DNA of 34,560 bases, from the NCBI GenBank assembly GCA_024279915.1, contig JAJRRB010000063.1, forward strand, positions 1 through 34,560, read 5' to 3'. Shown here piece after piece: positions 7,506 to 15,950 of the stretch (its first letter is position 1; every line of letters starts with the position of its first letter). Below the pieces are notes generated by a model that did not search any database, was not told the DNA's origin, and saw only the letters and a list, made by a program, of their open reading frames with translations. Both the position numbers and the translations under genes were made by a program. The stretch is from Deltaproteobacteria bacterium. Lineage in GTDB: Bacteria; Desulfobacterota; Desulfuromonadia; Desulfuromonadales; BM103.

Positions 7506-10025
7506 CAATACCTGCCTCTTAAATACAAAATTTATGACAAAGTTTTTGCCAGTCTGGAAGCTGAAAAGGTTGCACCTCTGACGATTCGAAATGCCAAGCG
7601 GGCATTGAAGAACTCAGTCCGAACTTTTGATCGATATCTTAAACGTCTGAAAAATGGAAATCATGCCTGGGTCATTCGTCAGGCGGCGATAGTTGTCGAC
7701 AATACGTTGATTAACAAATGGGCTCAGGAAGTCAAAGAAGCTGATGAGAAAGGCGATGATCGTTTTGAGACCTTTTTGATCCCAGGTTTTGCGCGAGTGC
7801 GGTTCAGCTTTCCTGATGATGTTCAATATCCTTGCCTACCTGTCCGTGATCCACATTTTGGCCTGATTTATGTTCAGAAGGGTGAGACCTATGCCACGGC
7901 GGCTGAGATCCTTCTTGCTTTGCAGGCTGGTGCCACAGTTGAGGCTTTGACCAGTGTTGAGTTTTCAGTGGTAAGCAAATACGGGAGACCCGAATGCCCT
8001 TTTATGCCCTACCTCAAGGGTTTGATTTCAGAAAGAAAGCGATACAAAGCTGAAGATTCAGTCTCCTCGAAGATCATGGAAAAAGCTTTAAAGGAGTCTG
8101 TAAACAGTACGTATGGAAAAACAGCGCAAGGCGTTAATCCCCGTAAAGTGGTGCAGGCTCATGATGGCGATACAGAGATCTTGGGGCCATCAAAAATCAC
8201 CGAGTCAATTATGGCGAGTTTGACCACCGGTCTTGCCCGAGCGGCTCTATCTGCGGTTCTTCTCGCAATTGAGCGTTTCAACCAAGGGAAAACAGAAAAA
8301 GATCAAATCAGTATTGTCTCCGCGACAACTGATGGGTTGCTGATAGGGCTACCGGCTCCATCAAAATACACAGTTGTCGGAGACTACTATTCCAGCCCCT
8401 CCCACGAGGAAATGGCCGCTGGAGCGACGCCAGAATTTATTGAAAAGCCGGAGCCGAAGATTGCCGATGTTCTAACCCGTTTCGGCTGTGGAGAACTCTT
8501 GGTGCTTCTGGAGGACTATTTGCCACTACGGCAAATGCGACATTCTAGAAGAGTGCTTACAGATGATGATACCTACCTTGAAATCAAGCATTTCGCTGAC
8601 GAGGTGTCTGGTTATAAAACCCGCGGTCAAAAGGCGAGGCTGTCAACTCAGCATTGTTCATTTATGGCTAAGTTTGGTCAGCGGCCTCCCTTCAGCGACA
8701 TCATCTCTGATCCAGAAGAGCGCAAGAACGTCATGGCGACAGGCGGAATAGCCAAAAATACAATTGAAGCTAAATGGATTGAAGAATATGCCAGTTTAGG
8801 AGATGGAAAGGTTCGCGAATACAATTTTTATACCCTCAACTCGTTTACAGAGATCCAGAATGGCTTGGCTCTAGATCTCACACAAAAAGTCACTACACGA
8901 AAGTTCAACAGCGACTTCGACTGTAAACGTAAATTCAAAAAAGTCATATATAAAGACGGTTCTACACAGATCTCTCCTGTAACCATTCCTTTTGAAACAC
9001 ATGCCCAGATGAAAAAAACTCGCGCTGTGTCACAAGCAATTCGTAAAGCCGGATATATGGCGACTCCTGAGCGAATTCTGGAACAGATCGACTTGCAGGT
9101 CAAGGCAACTAGAGCCCGTGGTGGAACTCCTGTGACCCTAGCCCGGTTGATGTTGCGTGGTGTTCTGCAAGGGCACATTCCTATGAATCAAGCTATCGCT
9201 GATTATGCTGCCCTTGCGCAATCGCTGAATGATGCCTGGATTGAGTTAGGTTTGGACAATACCGCACCGAAGGTTTGGTCAATATCTGATCTAAAAAATG
9301 CCAAACGTGGACTTTGGGAACCTGGTTTCATCCATGAAACCTTACCTCTTGTTGATTTGCTGGAACGATTGTGCGTCATTTTCGGGGCTGATCTTGAGAC
9401 TGTTAAAGCATTAGTTTTTGTCTCTGACAGTAGTCTTGATGAAAGTGTCGGTTTGATTGAAGACGTAGCAAAGGCTGTCGTGCTTGCGCCACGCCAAGGG
9501 ATTGCTCCTTTTTCCACACTCTATATAGAGGGTTCCCTACCGACCAGACAACGTGTACTCGATGCCTTCCATCCCCACCTGACGGAATCACGATTATCTC
9601 AACTGATCAAAACGAGTTTTGTGCCGGAGCAGCGCGCCAGTTCCGATCGACCACGCATTCGACGATTGCTTGCACGCCTGGGAATAAATGGGGTGCTGGC
9701 AGCAACCTGTGCCCGAGTTCTTGCGCCGGTTAAAGAACGCAAAGTTCGGGATCGGAAAATGCCAAAGAACTCGAAATGTACGGAAATGTTTGTTCAAGCA
9801 CTCTTTCAACCCGACATCGTTTCATTTCACATTGATAAAGCGAGGTTGTTGCATCATTTCGCTGAATACGATCTTACACGCGAGATTTACGGCTCATTGC
9901 GTCAGCGTAAATTCACAGCCCGTGTGCTCAGTAACTCATCAACCAACCGTCGTCAGATAAGGCAGATGGCGAAGAGGTTGGGTATCGATCCTCACCCCTT
10001 TTTCAATGCACTTCTGAATCAGTGA
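7503..10025 (+). CDS. Family B DNA polymerase (piPolB-like), C-terminal part: motifs B, C and KTRG
   Basis: This 840-residue piece continues in the same frame after the TAG. The first ~95 residues are a helical, Lys/Arg-rich segment, in the place where pipolin polymerases carry a specific insertion between motifs A and B. Then come GFARVRFSFPDDVQYPCLPV, motif B KESVNSTYG (Lys197, Asn201), motif C SATTDGLL (Asp277) and KTRG at 372-375. From memory, KTRG replaces the KxY motif in primer-independent polymerases. The last ~300 residues form an extension I do not recognise. Such enzymes replicate DNA without an added primer. With the first piece it would make about 1,168 residues, longer than the E. 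coli pipolin enzyme as I recall it. It lies 6 bases upstream of the next gene. Confidence 0.85.
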   Translation: MQYLPLKYKIYDKVFASLEAEKVAPLTIRNAKRALKNSVRTFDRYLKRLKNGNHAWVIRQAAIVVDNTLINKWAQEVKEADEKGDDRFETFLIPGFARVRFSFPDDVQYPCLPVRDPHFGLIYVQKGETYATAAEILLALQAGATVEALTSVEFSVVSKYGRPECPFMPYLKGLISERKRYKAEDSVSSKIMEKALKESVNSTYGKTAQGVNPRKVVQAHDGDTEILGPSKITESIMASLTTGLARAALSAVLLAIERFNQGKTEKDQISIVSATTDGLLIGLPAPSKYTVVGDYYSSPSHEEMAAGATPEFIEKPEPKIADVLTRFGCGELLVLLEDYLPLRQMRHSRRVLTDDDTYLEIKHFADEVSGYKTRGQKARLSTQHCSFMAKFGQRPPFSDIISDPEERKNVMATGGIAKNTIEAKWIEEYASLGDGKVREYNFYTLNSFTEIQNGLALDLTQKVTTRKFNSDFDCKRKFKKVIYKDGSTQISPVTIPFETHAQMKKTRAVSQAIRKAGYMATPERILEQIDLQVKATRARGGTPVTLARLMLRGVLQGHIPMNQAIADYAALAQSLNDAWIELGLDNTAPKVWSISDLKNAKRGLWEPGFIHETLPLVDLLERLCVIFGADLETVKALVFVSDSSLDESVGLIEDVAKAVVLAPRQGIAPFSTLYIEGSLPTRQRVLDAFHPHLTESRLSQLIKTSFVPEQRASSDRPRIRRLLARLGINGVLAATCARVLAPVKERKVRDRKMPKNSKCTEMFVQALFQPDIVSFHIDKARLLHHFAEYDLTREIYGSLRQRKFTARVLSNSSTNRRQIRQMAKRLGIDPHPFFNALLNQ

Positions 10026-10031
10026 GGACTG

Positions 10032-11093
10032 ATGGATTCGTATTATTTTCCAGTAATTGATGCCGAAACTTTTGTGGTTGATGAAGTTCGCACTGAAGCT
10101 AACGGTGCAACCAGAAGGGAATCTTTGCGTGATGAACTCTTGGTGTTTCACTGCATCCGAGCCGGTCCATTGACAAGAAAGATATTTGTTTTTGCGTACG
10201 CCGCTGTATCGAGCGGTGAACGTTTTCAGCGAGTTACGATCCGTAGGAAGGTTGATCGCAAAACCAGGAATATCAAGCTTCGGGTCGAGCCTGCAGCACA
10301 GTTTTTGAACTTTTTGCTCAAAGAGGCCAAACAGAATTGGTCGAAAGAAGAGAGGCGAAGAAAGATGAAAGTCCTAGATGATGAATTTGCTGAGGCGATG
10401 GGTTTTATGCGCCAAAAGCTTGGTCTTGGAGGGGCAAAACCTCCAAGTTTTACGTATCGAGTCACCGATGATGCCGCTGCCGCGACCGGTGATATGGAAC
10501 TGCAGAAGATATTGCGCACAAAAGTTACAGAAGGGTCGCTGTCCGAGAAGCAACGGTATCAGTTAAAGAGATTTCTTGAAGAAGGATATCCCTTGGATGC
10601 TGAAGCGGTCATGACTGCAGTGCGGGCGACTCAGTCACGAGAGCACATCAGTGCTATTTCCCTGAAATCAATTGATGGGAAACAACAGGTGACGATCGTC
10701 AACGCAGAAGGTCAACGGTTGACCATTTTGGAGCATAAGTTTCGGGATCTGCTAAAGCATCCAGACTCAGATCGGCTTTTGCACAAATACACCTGGCAGG
10801 ATAGTAAGAGCAGAGAGGTTGATTTTGTTTTCTCTGGAGAGCCCGAAGGAATTGTTGTCGCCAGACTAAACACAGCAAGTTGCGTGTTAGACGTACTTCG
10901 TCTGGATGAAGCGAGTCGTACTCATTATGATCGTGCCAGATTTGTCTTAGATCTTGATTATGTCTGTTGTCTGTACATCGTGCTGCAACGTATCCGCGAT
11001 GACCGTGAGCGTTATGACCGTTTATTGGAACAGTCTGATGCCTCAGTCGGTTTTGAATCATTCAACGGGGTTTTGAGCCCCGAGTATCTTTAA
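10032..11093 (+). CDS. Unrecognised protein downstream of the polymerase
   Basis: The 353-residue product is not recognised. It starts six bases after the polymerase stop with GAGGA as ribosome binding site, so it is almost certainly in the same operon. The N-terminal half is basic and includes a charged KEERRRKMK helix. The middle has a LSEKQRYQLKRFLEEGYPLDAEAV helical segment, and the C-terminal half is mixed and acidic near RLDEASRTHYDRARFVLDLDYV. No catalytic motif or membrane segment is seen. The tight linkage suggests a replication accessory protein, but this is inference only. Confidence 0.7.
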   Translation: MDSYYFPVIDAETFVVDEVRTEANGATRRESLRDELLVFHCIRAGPLTRKIFVFAYAAVSSGERFQRVTIRRKVDRKTRNIKLRVEPAAQFLNFLLKEAKQNWSKEERRRKMKVLDDEFAEAMGFMRQKLGLGGAKPPSFTYRVTDDAAAATGDMELQKILRTKVTEGSLSEKQRYQLKRFLEEGYPLDAEAVMTAVRATQSREHISAISLKSIDGKQQVTIVNAEGQRLTILEHKFRDLLKHPDSDRLLHKYTWQDSKSREVDFVFSGEPEGIVVARLNTASCVLDVLRLDEASRTHYDRARFVLDLDYVCCLYIVLQRIRDDRERYDRLLEQSDASVGFESFNGVLSPEYL

Positions 11094-11103
11094 GGAGAAA
11101 AAA

Positions 11104-11817
11104 ATGAGTAAAGGCGAAGATAAAAATTTACAAAATGTAGTGTCTGAATCATCCGTAAAAGAGAAGTCTCAGACTAAAACTGCAAAGCCCCTGGAAGAGT
11201 TACTCGGAGGTGTTGTTAAAGCAAATGAGGCACTGTCTCTGGGGCTATCCAATCTGGCAACGCTGTCCGAAATTGCCGGTGGCCGGATCTCGGTCGCTCC
11301 TCTTTTTAACAAGCCCTTCTTGGAAGGTGCGATTGGCTTTCGTCGGTCGGGTGGAAGTTTGGGTCTAACTGTCGCCTGCGGTACGGCTCAAGCCCAGACG
11401 ATCCCTCTGGGTAAGTATGTCGCGCTGGTGGAGAAAATGTATGACCCTGATCGCCCCTCGATCGTATTGCAAAAACCTTCCGACCCTGACAACAAACAGT
11501 CTGGTCGCGGGATGATATTGAGTCGCATTGTCCCTGGTTCTTCAGCGATCGTGATTGGCTTGGGTTATTCAGGTCGTATCGTGGAAAAGCTCGAAGACTA
11601 CGTTACAGCCGACGTTTATTATCTGAGCCGGTCGGTGCTGGCAGCCTTTTATATCGCAGCAAAAATGCAGCTGAGCACGGAGGATACTCTCAACGAGCTT
11701 ATCACCGCTTTTGAAGGTTGGTACAAGTTCGGTATTCCGCTGGATCATTGCAATCCATACGAGCTGGGGGGTGCCATGGTGAAGGATTCTTCTGTACAAG
11801 GAAAGACACTGGTGTAA
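11104..11817 (+). CDS. Unrecognised protein, polymerase operon
   Basis: The 237-residue product is not recognised. It has a polar, disordered-looking N-terminus rich in Lys, Ser and Glu (1-35), then a compact Gly/Ala/Leu-rich domain (about 45-215) without clear transmembrane helices. AAGGAG lies 5 bases before the ATG, and the gene begins 10 bases after the preceding stop, so the polymerase and the two unknown genes form one transcription unit. TAA is followed at once by TAG and then by a strong hairpin at 11827, which probably closes the unit. Function cannot be assigned. Confidence 0.68.
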   Translation: MSKGEDKNLQNVVSESSVKEKSQTKTAKPLEELLGGVVKANEALSLGLSNLATLSEIAGGRISVAPLFNKPFLEGAIGFRRSGGSLGLTVACGTAQAQTIPLGKYVALVEKMYDPDRPSIVLQKPSDPDNKQSGRGMILSRIVPGSSAIVIGLGYSGRIVEKLEDYVTADVYYLSRSVLAAFYIAAKMQLSTEDTLNELITAFEGWYKFGIPLDHCNPYELGGAMVKDSSVQGKTLV

Positions 11818-11826
11818 TAGGCAAGT

Positions 11827-11873
11827 GGGGAGAGACTGCCTTTTTTTAGGGAGTCTGTGGGCAGTCTCTCCCC
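11827..11873 (+). terminator. Perfect 14-bp stem-loop after the polymerase operon
   Basis: Arms GGGGAGAGACTGCC (11827-11840) and GGCAGTCTCTCCCC (11860-11873) match in full. The 19-base loop begins with seven T, while no T-run follows the right arm. It may end transcription or protect the 3' end of the message. Confidence 0.6.
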
Positions 11874-12004
11874 CTGAAGTTCACGCTGTCGTACGCGTGT
11901 TTCCTGGATAAAGCGCTAATTCATCAAGCATCAAAACATGAACCTTGATCGGGTCCGATACAAGCAAGAAGGGCTCTTAAATCGCAATAACGGAGATAAT
12001 GATA

Positions 12005-12820
12005 ATGAGCAAAAATGATAGTACAACGGTAAAGAAATTCCTGGCTGAAAATGAAAAACTGGAGGATCGTAAGCTCTATGATGTGCCTCTTGATGCCTTA
12101 ATCCCTGATCCTGATCAGCCCCGCAAACACTTTGACGAAGCCGCTATAGATGAATTGAAGGCGTCCATAGAAAAACATGAGGTGTTGCAACCAGTCATCT
12201 TTAGGCAGGATGAAAACGAAAATCTTGTCCTGGTGTCAGGTGGAAGGCGTTACCGAGCATCACAGCTTGCCAAAAAGAAGACCATCCCGGCAATCTTCAT
12301 AGCGAAGGGAAATGCCACAGAAATCGCCTTAGTCGAGAACCTTCTTCGCGAGAACCTGACCGCCATCGAAGAAGCTGAAGGTCTTATGAAACTTCAGGAT
12401 TCGCAGAAGTACAGCCAGGAACAACTCTCAGAGATCATTGGTAAGGGCGTGTCGACCATCTCTGAAATACTTTCCCTGAACAAGTTGCCCGAGTCGGTCA
12501 AGAATGAATGCCGTGAAAATCCTGCATATTCTAGGCGTGTTTTGGTAGAAGTCGTTAAGGCTAAAACAGAAGCAAAGATGGAAAAGAGGTTCAAGGAAGT
12601 GAAAGATGGTGGGCTTAAAAGCGCCGCTGTCAGGACTAAGTCCCGCAAACCGAAACACGATAGTCCCAAGGCTGTCATCTGGGAGAAGAAGATCGAGAAA
12701 TTCCGCAAAGCTGTCGACAAACTTTCAGTTGAAGATCTCGGTGATGGACGAGAACTCGTGGGTCAGTCCCTTGGTTTTCTGGCTGAATCTCTACTGGAAA
12801 AGGCAAAGGCATGTAAGTAA
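12005..12820 (+). CDS. parB: ParB/Spo0J-family partition protein
   Basis: The 271-residue ParB-like protein has the N-terminal CTP-binding domain with LIPDPDQPRKHFD, the GGRRYRA box (79-85) and ENLLREN (111-117). A helix-turn-helix follows at about 136-160 (YSQEQLSEIIGKGVSTISEILSL). The C-terminus is helical and would dimerise. ParB proteins load as CTP-dependent clamps at a palindromic parS site and normally work with a ParA ATPase; no parA is seen in the window. The palindrome at 12822 begins two bases after the stop, and two more copies lie at 1285 and 13592. The ATG at 12005 is preferred over 12... 11999, since GGAG at 11992 is too close to the latter. It may segregate an excised form or act as a regulator. 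Confidence 0.9.
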   Translation: MSKNDSTTVKKFLAENEKLEDRKLYDVPLDALIPDPDQPRKHFDEAAIDELKASIEKHEVLQPVIFRQDENENLVLVSGGRRYRASQLAKKKTIPAIFIAKGNATEIALVENLLRENLTAIEEAEGLMKLQDSQKYSQEQLSEIIGKGVSTISEILSLNKLPESVKNECRENPAYSRRVLVEVVKAKTEAKMEKRFKEVKDGGLKSAAVRTKSRKPKHDSPKAVIWEKKIEKFRKAVDKLSVEDLGDGRELVGQSLGFLAESLLEKAKACK

Positions 12821-12821
12821 A

Positions 12822-12835
12822 TTCGGCGCGCCGAA
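12822..12835. promoter_or_regulatory. parS-like palindrome, copy 2
   Basis: TTCGGCGCGCCGAA is a perfect 14-bp palindrome starting two bases after the parB stop codon. It has the same core as the copies at 1285-1302 and 13592-13607. Confidence 0.65.
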
Positions 12836-12869
12836 ATTCAAAATTTAACGAGATGAAAGAGAGGAAGTT

Positions 12870-13169
12870 ATGAAGGTACTAAAACAAAAAAATGGGTCGT
12901 TCAGGCTCATAGCTGATAACGATGATGAGAACGTAGCTATCTGCATCATCCAGGAGTTAAATGAAGTGGCGATGGATGCGATGAGGAACTTATATGGAAC
13001 CCGTGGTGCTGAAAAAATCTGTAATAGCTGCGGTTCTTATGAAGGTGAACTTGTTGCAGTGGAAAGTGATGGTGAAAACATGCTGAGCTTGGAAGATGCT
13101 GAAGCGCAATTTAACTTCTGCACTATACCGGGTGAAAAGTTTCTGCCGATAGAATACGGTTGTGAATGA
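12870..13169 (+). CDS. Small acidic protein of unknown function
   Basis: The 99-residue product is not recognised. It is acidic, starts after GAGAGGAAG, and contains a CNSCG pair around residue 51. It lies 49 bases after parB, with the parS-like palindrome between them. It could be a cotranscribed partner of parB. No domain can be named. Confidence 0.55.
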   Translation: MKVLKQKNGSFRLIADNDDENVAICIIQELNEVAMDAMRNLYGTRGAEKICNSCGSYEGELVAVESDGENMLSLEDAEAQFNFCTIPGEKFLPIEYGCE

Positions 13170-13299
13170 ATGATCTTAGAAAAGGTCCGATCTTTTAGAT
13201 CTCTACTAAGCTGTGTATCGAATGGCTAAAATTTCTGTGATGTGGTGAGAGATAGGGGGGGCCGGGTCAGTATGACCGGTGCCCTCTATCTCGTTGTTT

Positions 13300-13406
13300 G
13301 CGTTGGTGCGATAAGCGACAACGTGTATAATCGCAAAGCATCCCGCGTCCAATGCGGGTGCTTTGTGGAATGAGAAACATGTGCCCTTCAATCAAATAAC
13401 ACGTTT
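13300..13406 (+). repeat. 107-bp promoter/stem-loop repeat, copy 2
   Basis: This copy is about 90 percent identical to 1329-1435, of equal length and in the same orientation. The promoter is stronger here: TTGGTG at 13303-13308, a 17-base spacer and a consensus TATAAT at 13326-13331. The following stem-loop has unchanged arms, and its only difference from copy 1 lies in the loop, which suggests that the fold is under selection. Confidence 0.65.
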
Positions 13407-13480
13407 GCTTTTCATGTGATGTTGTTTTCTTTGGTTTGGCGCTTTCCCTCGCTTCATTCTTTTGCTAACCCCATCTGGTT

Positions 13481-13590
13481 GAGAATCTTCTGCGGGAGAA
13501 CCTGAATCCGATCGAGTAGGCCTGTCGAAACTGCCCCCAAGGGTTTGATGGTGACGATCGAAGGGGTGTTGTCTGTTGCTGAGTAACAAA
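13481..13590 (+). pseudogene. Remnant of a second parB-like gene
   Basis: Codons 13481-13516 read ENLLRENLNPIE, the classical ParB box that intact parB carries as ENLLRENLTAIE. The next codon is TAG where Glu is expected before Ala. Downstream, out of frame, there are traces of a helix-turn-helix coding region. At the nucleotide level it differs clearly from the intact parB, so it is a diverged homologue rather than a recent copy. The palindrome follows directly behind, as it does behind the intact gene. Confidence 0.6.
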
Positions 13591-13591
13591 T

Positions 13592-13607
13592 CTTCGGCGC
13601 GCCGAAG
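13592..13607. promoter_or_regulatory. parS-like palindrome, copy 3
   Basis: CTTCGGCGCGCCGAAG is a perfect 16-bp palindrome directly behind the parB remnant, with the same core as the copies at 1285 and 12822. Confidence 0.62.
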
Positions 13608-13629
13608 TTCCTATTGTGACAATGAATTG

Positions 13630-13661
13630 CGAGGCTTCAGATTTACAGATCTGAAGCCTCG
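13630..13661. terminator. Strong stem-loop
   Basis: Arms CGAGGCTTCAGAT (13630-13642) and ATCTGAAGCCTCG (13649-13661) are perfect 13-mers with a 6-base loop, followed by the AT-rich ATTTATTTAT. It is probably a terminator that isolates the core from the hsd operon. Confidence 0.65.
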
Positions 13662-13814
13662 ATTTATTTATAAGCTGAAATGTTTGCCGAAAAGTGCATA
13701 GCTCATTGAAATCTTTAGATTGATTGAAAATTTTACGTAAAAGTTGTAGCATCCCAAGTTATTAATTCTATGTAAAAAATGATTTGCTCTTTGAGCCAAT
13801 AAGGATGTGACCTC

Positions 13815-15950
13815 ATGACACCAGGCAACTTTCAGCAACTAGCGAATTTCATTTGGTCTGTAGCCGATTTGCTGCGTGGGCCGTATCGTCCGCCGCAATA
13901 TGAGCGGGTTATGCTACCGCTGACAGTTTTGCGCCGTTTCGATGCGGTGCTGGCTCTTACTAAAGATGAAGTGCTGAAAAGATATGAGACCCTAAAAGGG
14001 AAGGATCCAAAGCTAGTCGACAGAGTGTTGAATGAATTGGCAAAGGGAGAGGATGGCCAACCTCTTGGTTTTCACAATCATAGCCAACTTGATTTTCGTA
14101 AGCTAAAAGGCGACCCAGACAATGTTGCTCATCACCTAAATGACTACATTGCCGGTTTCTCGGGAAACATCCAGGAGATATTCAACAGCTTCGAGTTTGA
14201 TCAGGAAATTCAGAAGTTGGATCAGGCCAACCGCCTCTATCAGGTGGTCGCACAGTTCGCCGAAATCGACCTGCACCCGAAGCATGTCGATAACATCACC
14301 ATGGGGCTGGTATTTGAAGATCTGATCCGACGCTTCAATGAGGCGGCCAACGAGACAGCTGGTGACCACTTTACTCCGCGTGAGGTCATTCGCTTGATGG
14401 TCAACCTGCTGCTGGAGCCTGATAGCCAGGTCGTAACGCAAGAAGGAAAGATTGTTACGATATGTGACCCCGCGTGCGGAACCGGTGGAATGTTGGCCGA
14501 AAGCCAGAATTGGATTCGCGAACATGCTGCTAACAAGAACGTTACCGTAAAGGTTTACGGTCAGGACTACAACCCGCGCTCCTACGCCGTCGCCGCTTCC
14601 GACCTCTTGATCAAGGGGCATCGCGACAGTCGCATCGAGTTAGGTAATACCCTAACCAACGATCAGTTCGATTCTATGCACTTCGACTATCTACTTGCTA
14701 ATCCGCCTTTCGGAGTGGATTGGAAAGGGGAAAAGAAGGAGATTGACCGCTGGCCAAACTTTCGAGGTTACAATGGTAAGTTGCCCCGAATCAACGATGG
14801 CGCGCTGTTGTTCCTGATCCACATGATTTCCAAGTTTCAGCCCTGGAAAAAAGGTAACCGTGATAAGCCTGGCTCGCGTGTCGCCATTGTCTTCAACGGG
14901 TCACCGCTCTTCACTGGTGGTGCAGGCAGTGGCGAAAGCGAAATCCGCCGTTGGATCATCGAGCACGACTGGCTGGAAACAATCGTCGCCCTGCCGGAAC
15001 AGATGTTCTACAACACCGGCATCAGTACCTTCGTCTGGGTGCTCAGCAACCGCAAGGAAAAACATCGTAAGGGCAAGCTTCAGCTGATCGACGCACGCGA
15101 GCGCTGGACACCAATGAAACGCAGCCTTGGCAATAAGCGCCGTTGGCTGAATCAGTCCGCGATCGATGATATCACTCGCGAGCATGGCAGCTTGACCGAA
15201 ACGAAGACCAACAAGGTGTTCGACAACATCGATTTCGGCTACCGCCGCGTCACCATCCTGCGCCCGCTGCGCCTCAGGGCTCAGATTACCCAGGAGTCCA
15301 AGGAACGCTACCTCGACACATTCCCAGAACTGCTAGATTTCCTACTTACGGTTGAAGAGGTGTTGGGATCTGAATCGTATGAAGACTGGAATGCAGTGCA
15401 GAAAGAGGTGCAAAAAATAGTTAAAAACCTCCCCGATGATGTCGATGGGTGGTCCAAGGGAGCCAGAGGCACAGTACAGAGAAAGGCTTTCCGTGAGGTA
15501 TTCACGGTAGTTGATCCTGAAGCTGCTCCGGTTGTTGCCAAATTGTTTAAACCGGCAAAGCTAGATTCCGAGTCCTTGTTTCCAGGACAGACATTGCCGA
15601 ATCTAGAGCTGAAGGAACTAAAAGCACTGGTAGGGATAACGACCGGAGAGGATGGTTTTTTCGTAGAATATGAAGCTGATCCAGCGTTGAAGGATTTTGA
15701 AAACATCCCTCTCAAGGAGGATATCGTCAGCTACGTGCTGCGCGAAGTGCACCCCTATGTGGCTGACGCCTGGATCGATCGTACCACGCTGGACGAGCAG
15801 GATGGCGGAATCGGTAAAGTGGGCTACGAAATCAACTTCAACCGCGAGTTCTTCCAGTACCAGCCTCCACGCTCGCTGCAGAAGATAGACGCTGAGTTGG
15901 AGGCGGTGGAGAAGCGGATTATGGGTTTGTTGCGAGAGGTGACGGAGTGA
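13815..15950 (+). CDS. hsdM: Type I restriction-modification methyltransferase subunit HsdM
   Basis: The 711-residue N6-adenine methyltransferase modifies the recognition sequence together with HsdS. It has an N-terminal HsdM helical domain (about 1-170), then HFTPREVIRLMV, the SAM-binding motif DPACGTGGM (from Asp218) and the catalytic NPPF (Asn296). It is longer than the usual ~500 residues because of a C-terminal extension (about 500-711) that ends in helices likely to contact HsdS. AAGGA precedes the ATG by 9-10 bases. It begins an operon in which every following gene overlaps the previous stop by about four bases. Confidence 0.95.
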   Translation: MTPGNFQQLANFIWSVADLLRGPYRPPQYERVMLPLTVLRRFDAVLALTKDEVLKRYETLKGKDPKLVDRVLNELAKGEDGQPLGFHNHSQLDFRKLKGDPDNVAHHLNDYIAGFSGNIQEIFNSFEFDQEIQKLDQANRLYQVVAQFAEIDLHPKHVDNITMGLVFEDLIRRFNEAANETAGDHFTPREVIRLMVNLLLEPDSQVVTQEGKIVTICDPACGTGGMLAESQNWIREHAANKNVTVKVYGQDYNPRSYAVAASDLLIKGHRDSRIELGNTLTNDQFDSMHFDYLLANPPFGVDWKGEKKEIDRWPNFRGYNGKLPRINDGALLFLIHMISKFQPWKKGNRDKPGSRVAIVFNGSPLFTGGAGSGESEIRRWIIEHDWLETIVALPEQMFYNTGISTFVWVLSNRKEKHRKGKLQLIDARERWTPMKRSLGNKRRWLNQSAIDDITREHGSLTETKTNKVFDNIDFGYRRVTILRPLRLRAQITQESKERYLDTFPELLDFLLTVEEVLGSESYEDWNAVQKEVQKIVKNLPDDVDGWSKGARGTVQRKAFREVFTVVDPEAAPVVAKLFKPAKLDSESLFPGQTLPNLELKELKALVGITTGEDGFFVEYEADPALKDFENIPLKEDIVSYVLREVHPYVADAWIDRTTLDEQDGGIGKVGYEINFNREFFQYQPPRSLQKIDAELEAVEKRIMGLLREVTE

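Larger units (their letters stand above)
13170..13814. other. Intergenic region between core and defence cargo
   Basis: This 645-base gap holds repeat copy 2 (13300-13406), the remains of a second parB-like gene (about 13481-13590), the third palindrome (13592-13607) and a strong stem-loop (13630-13661). An AT-rich stretch then leads into hsdM and probably contains its promoter. No intact gene is seen. Confidence 0.65.
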
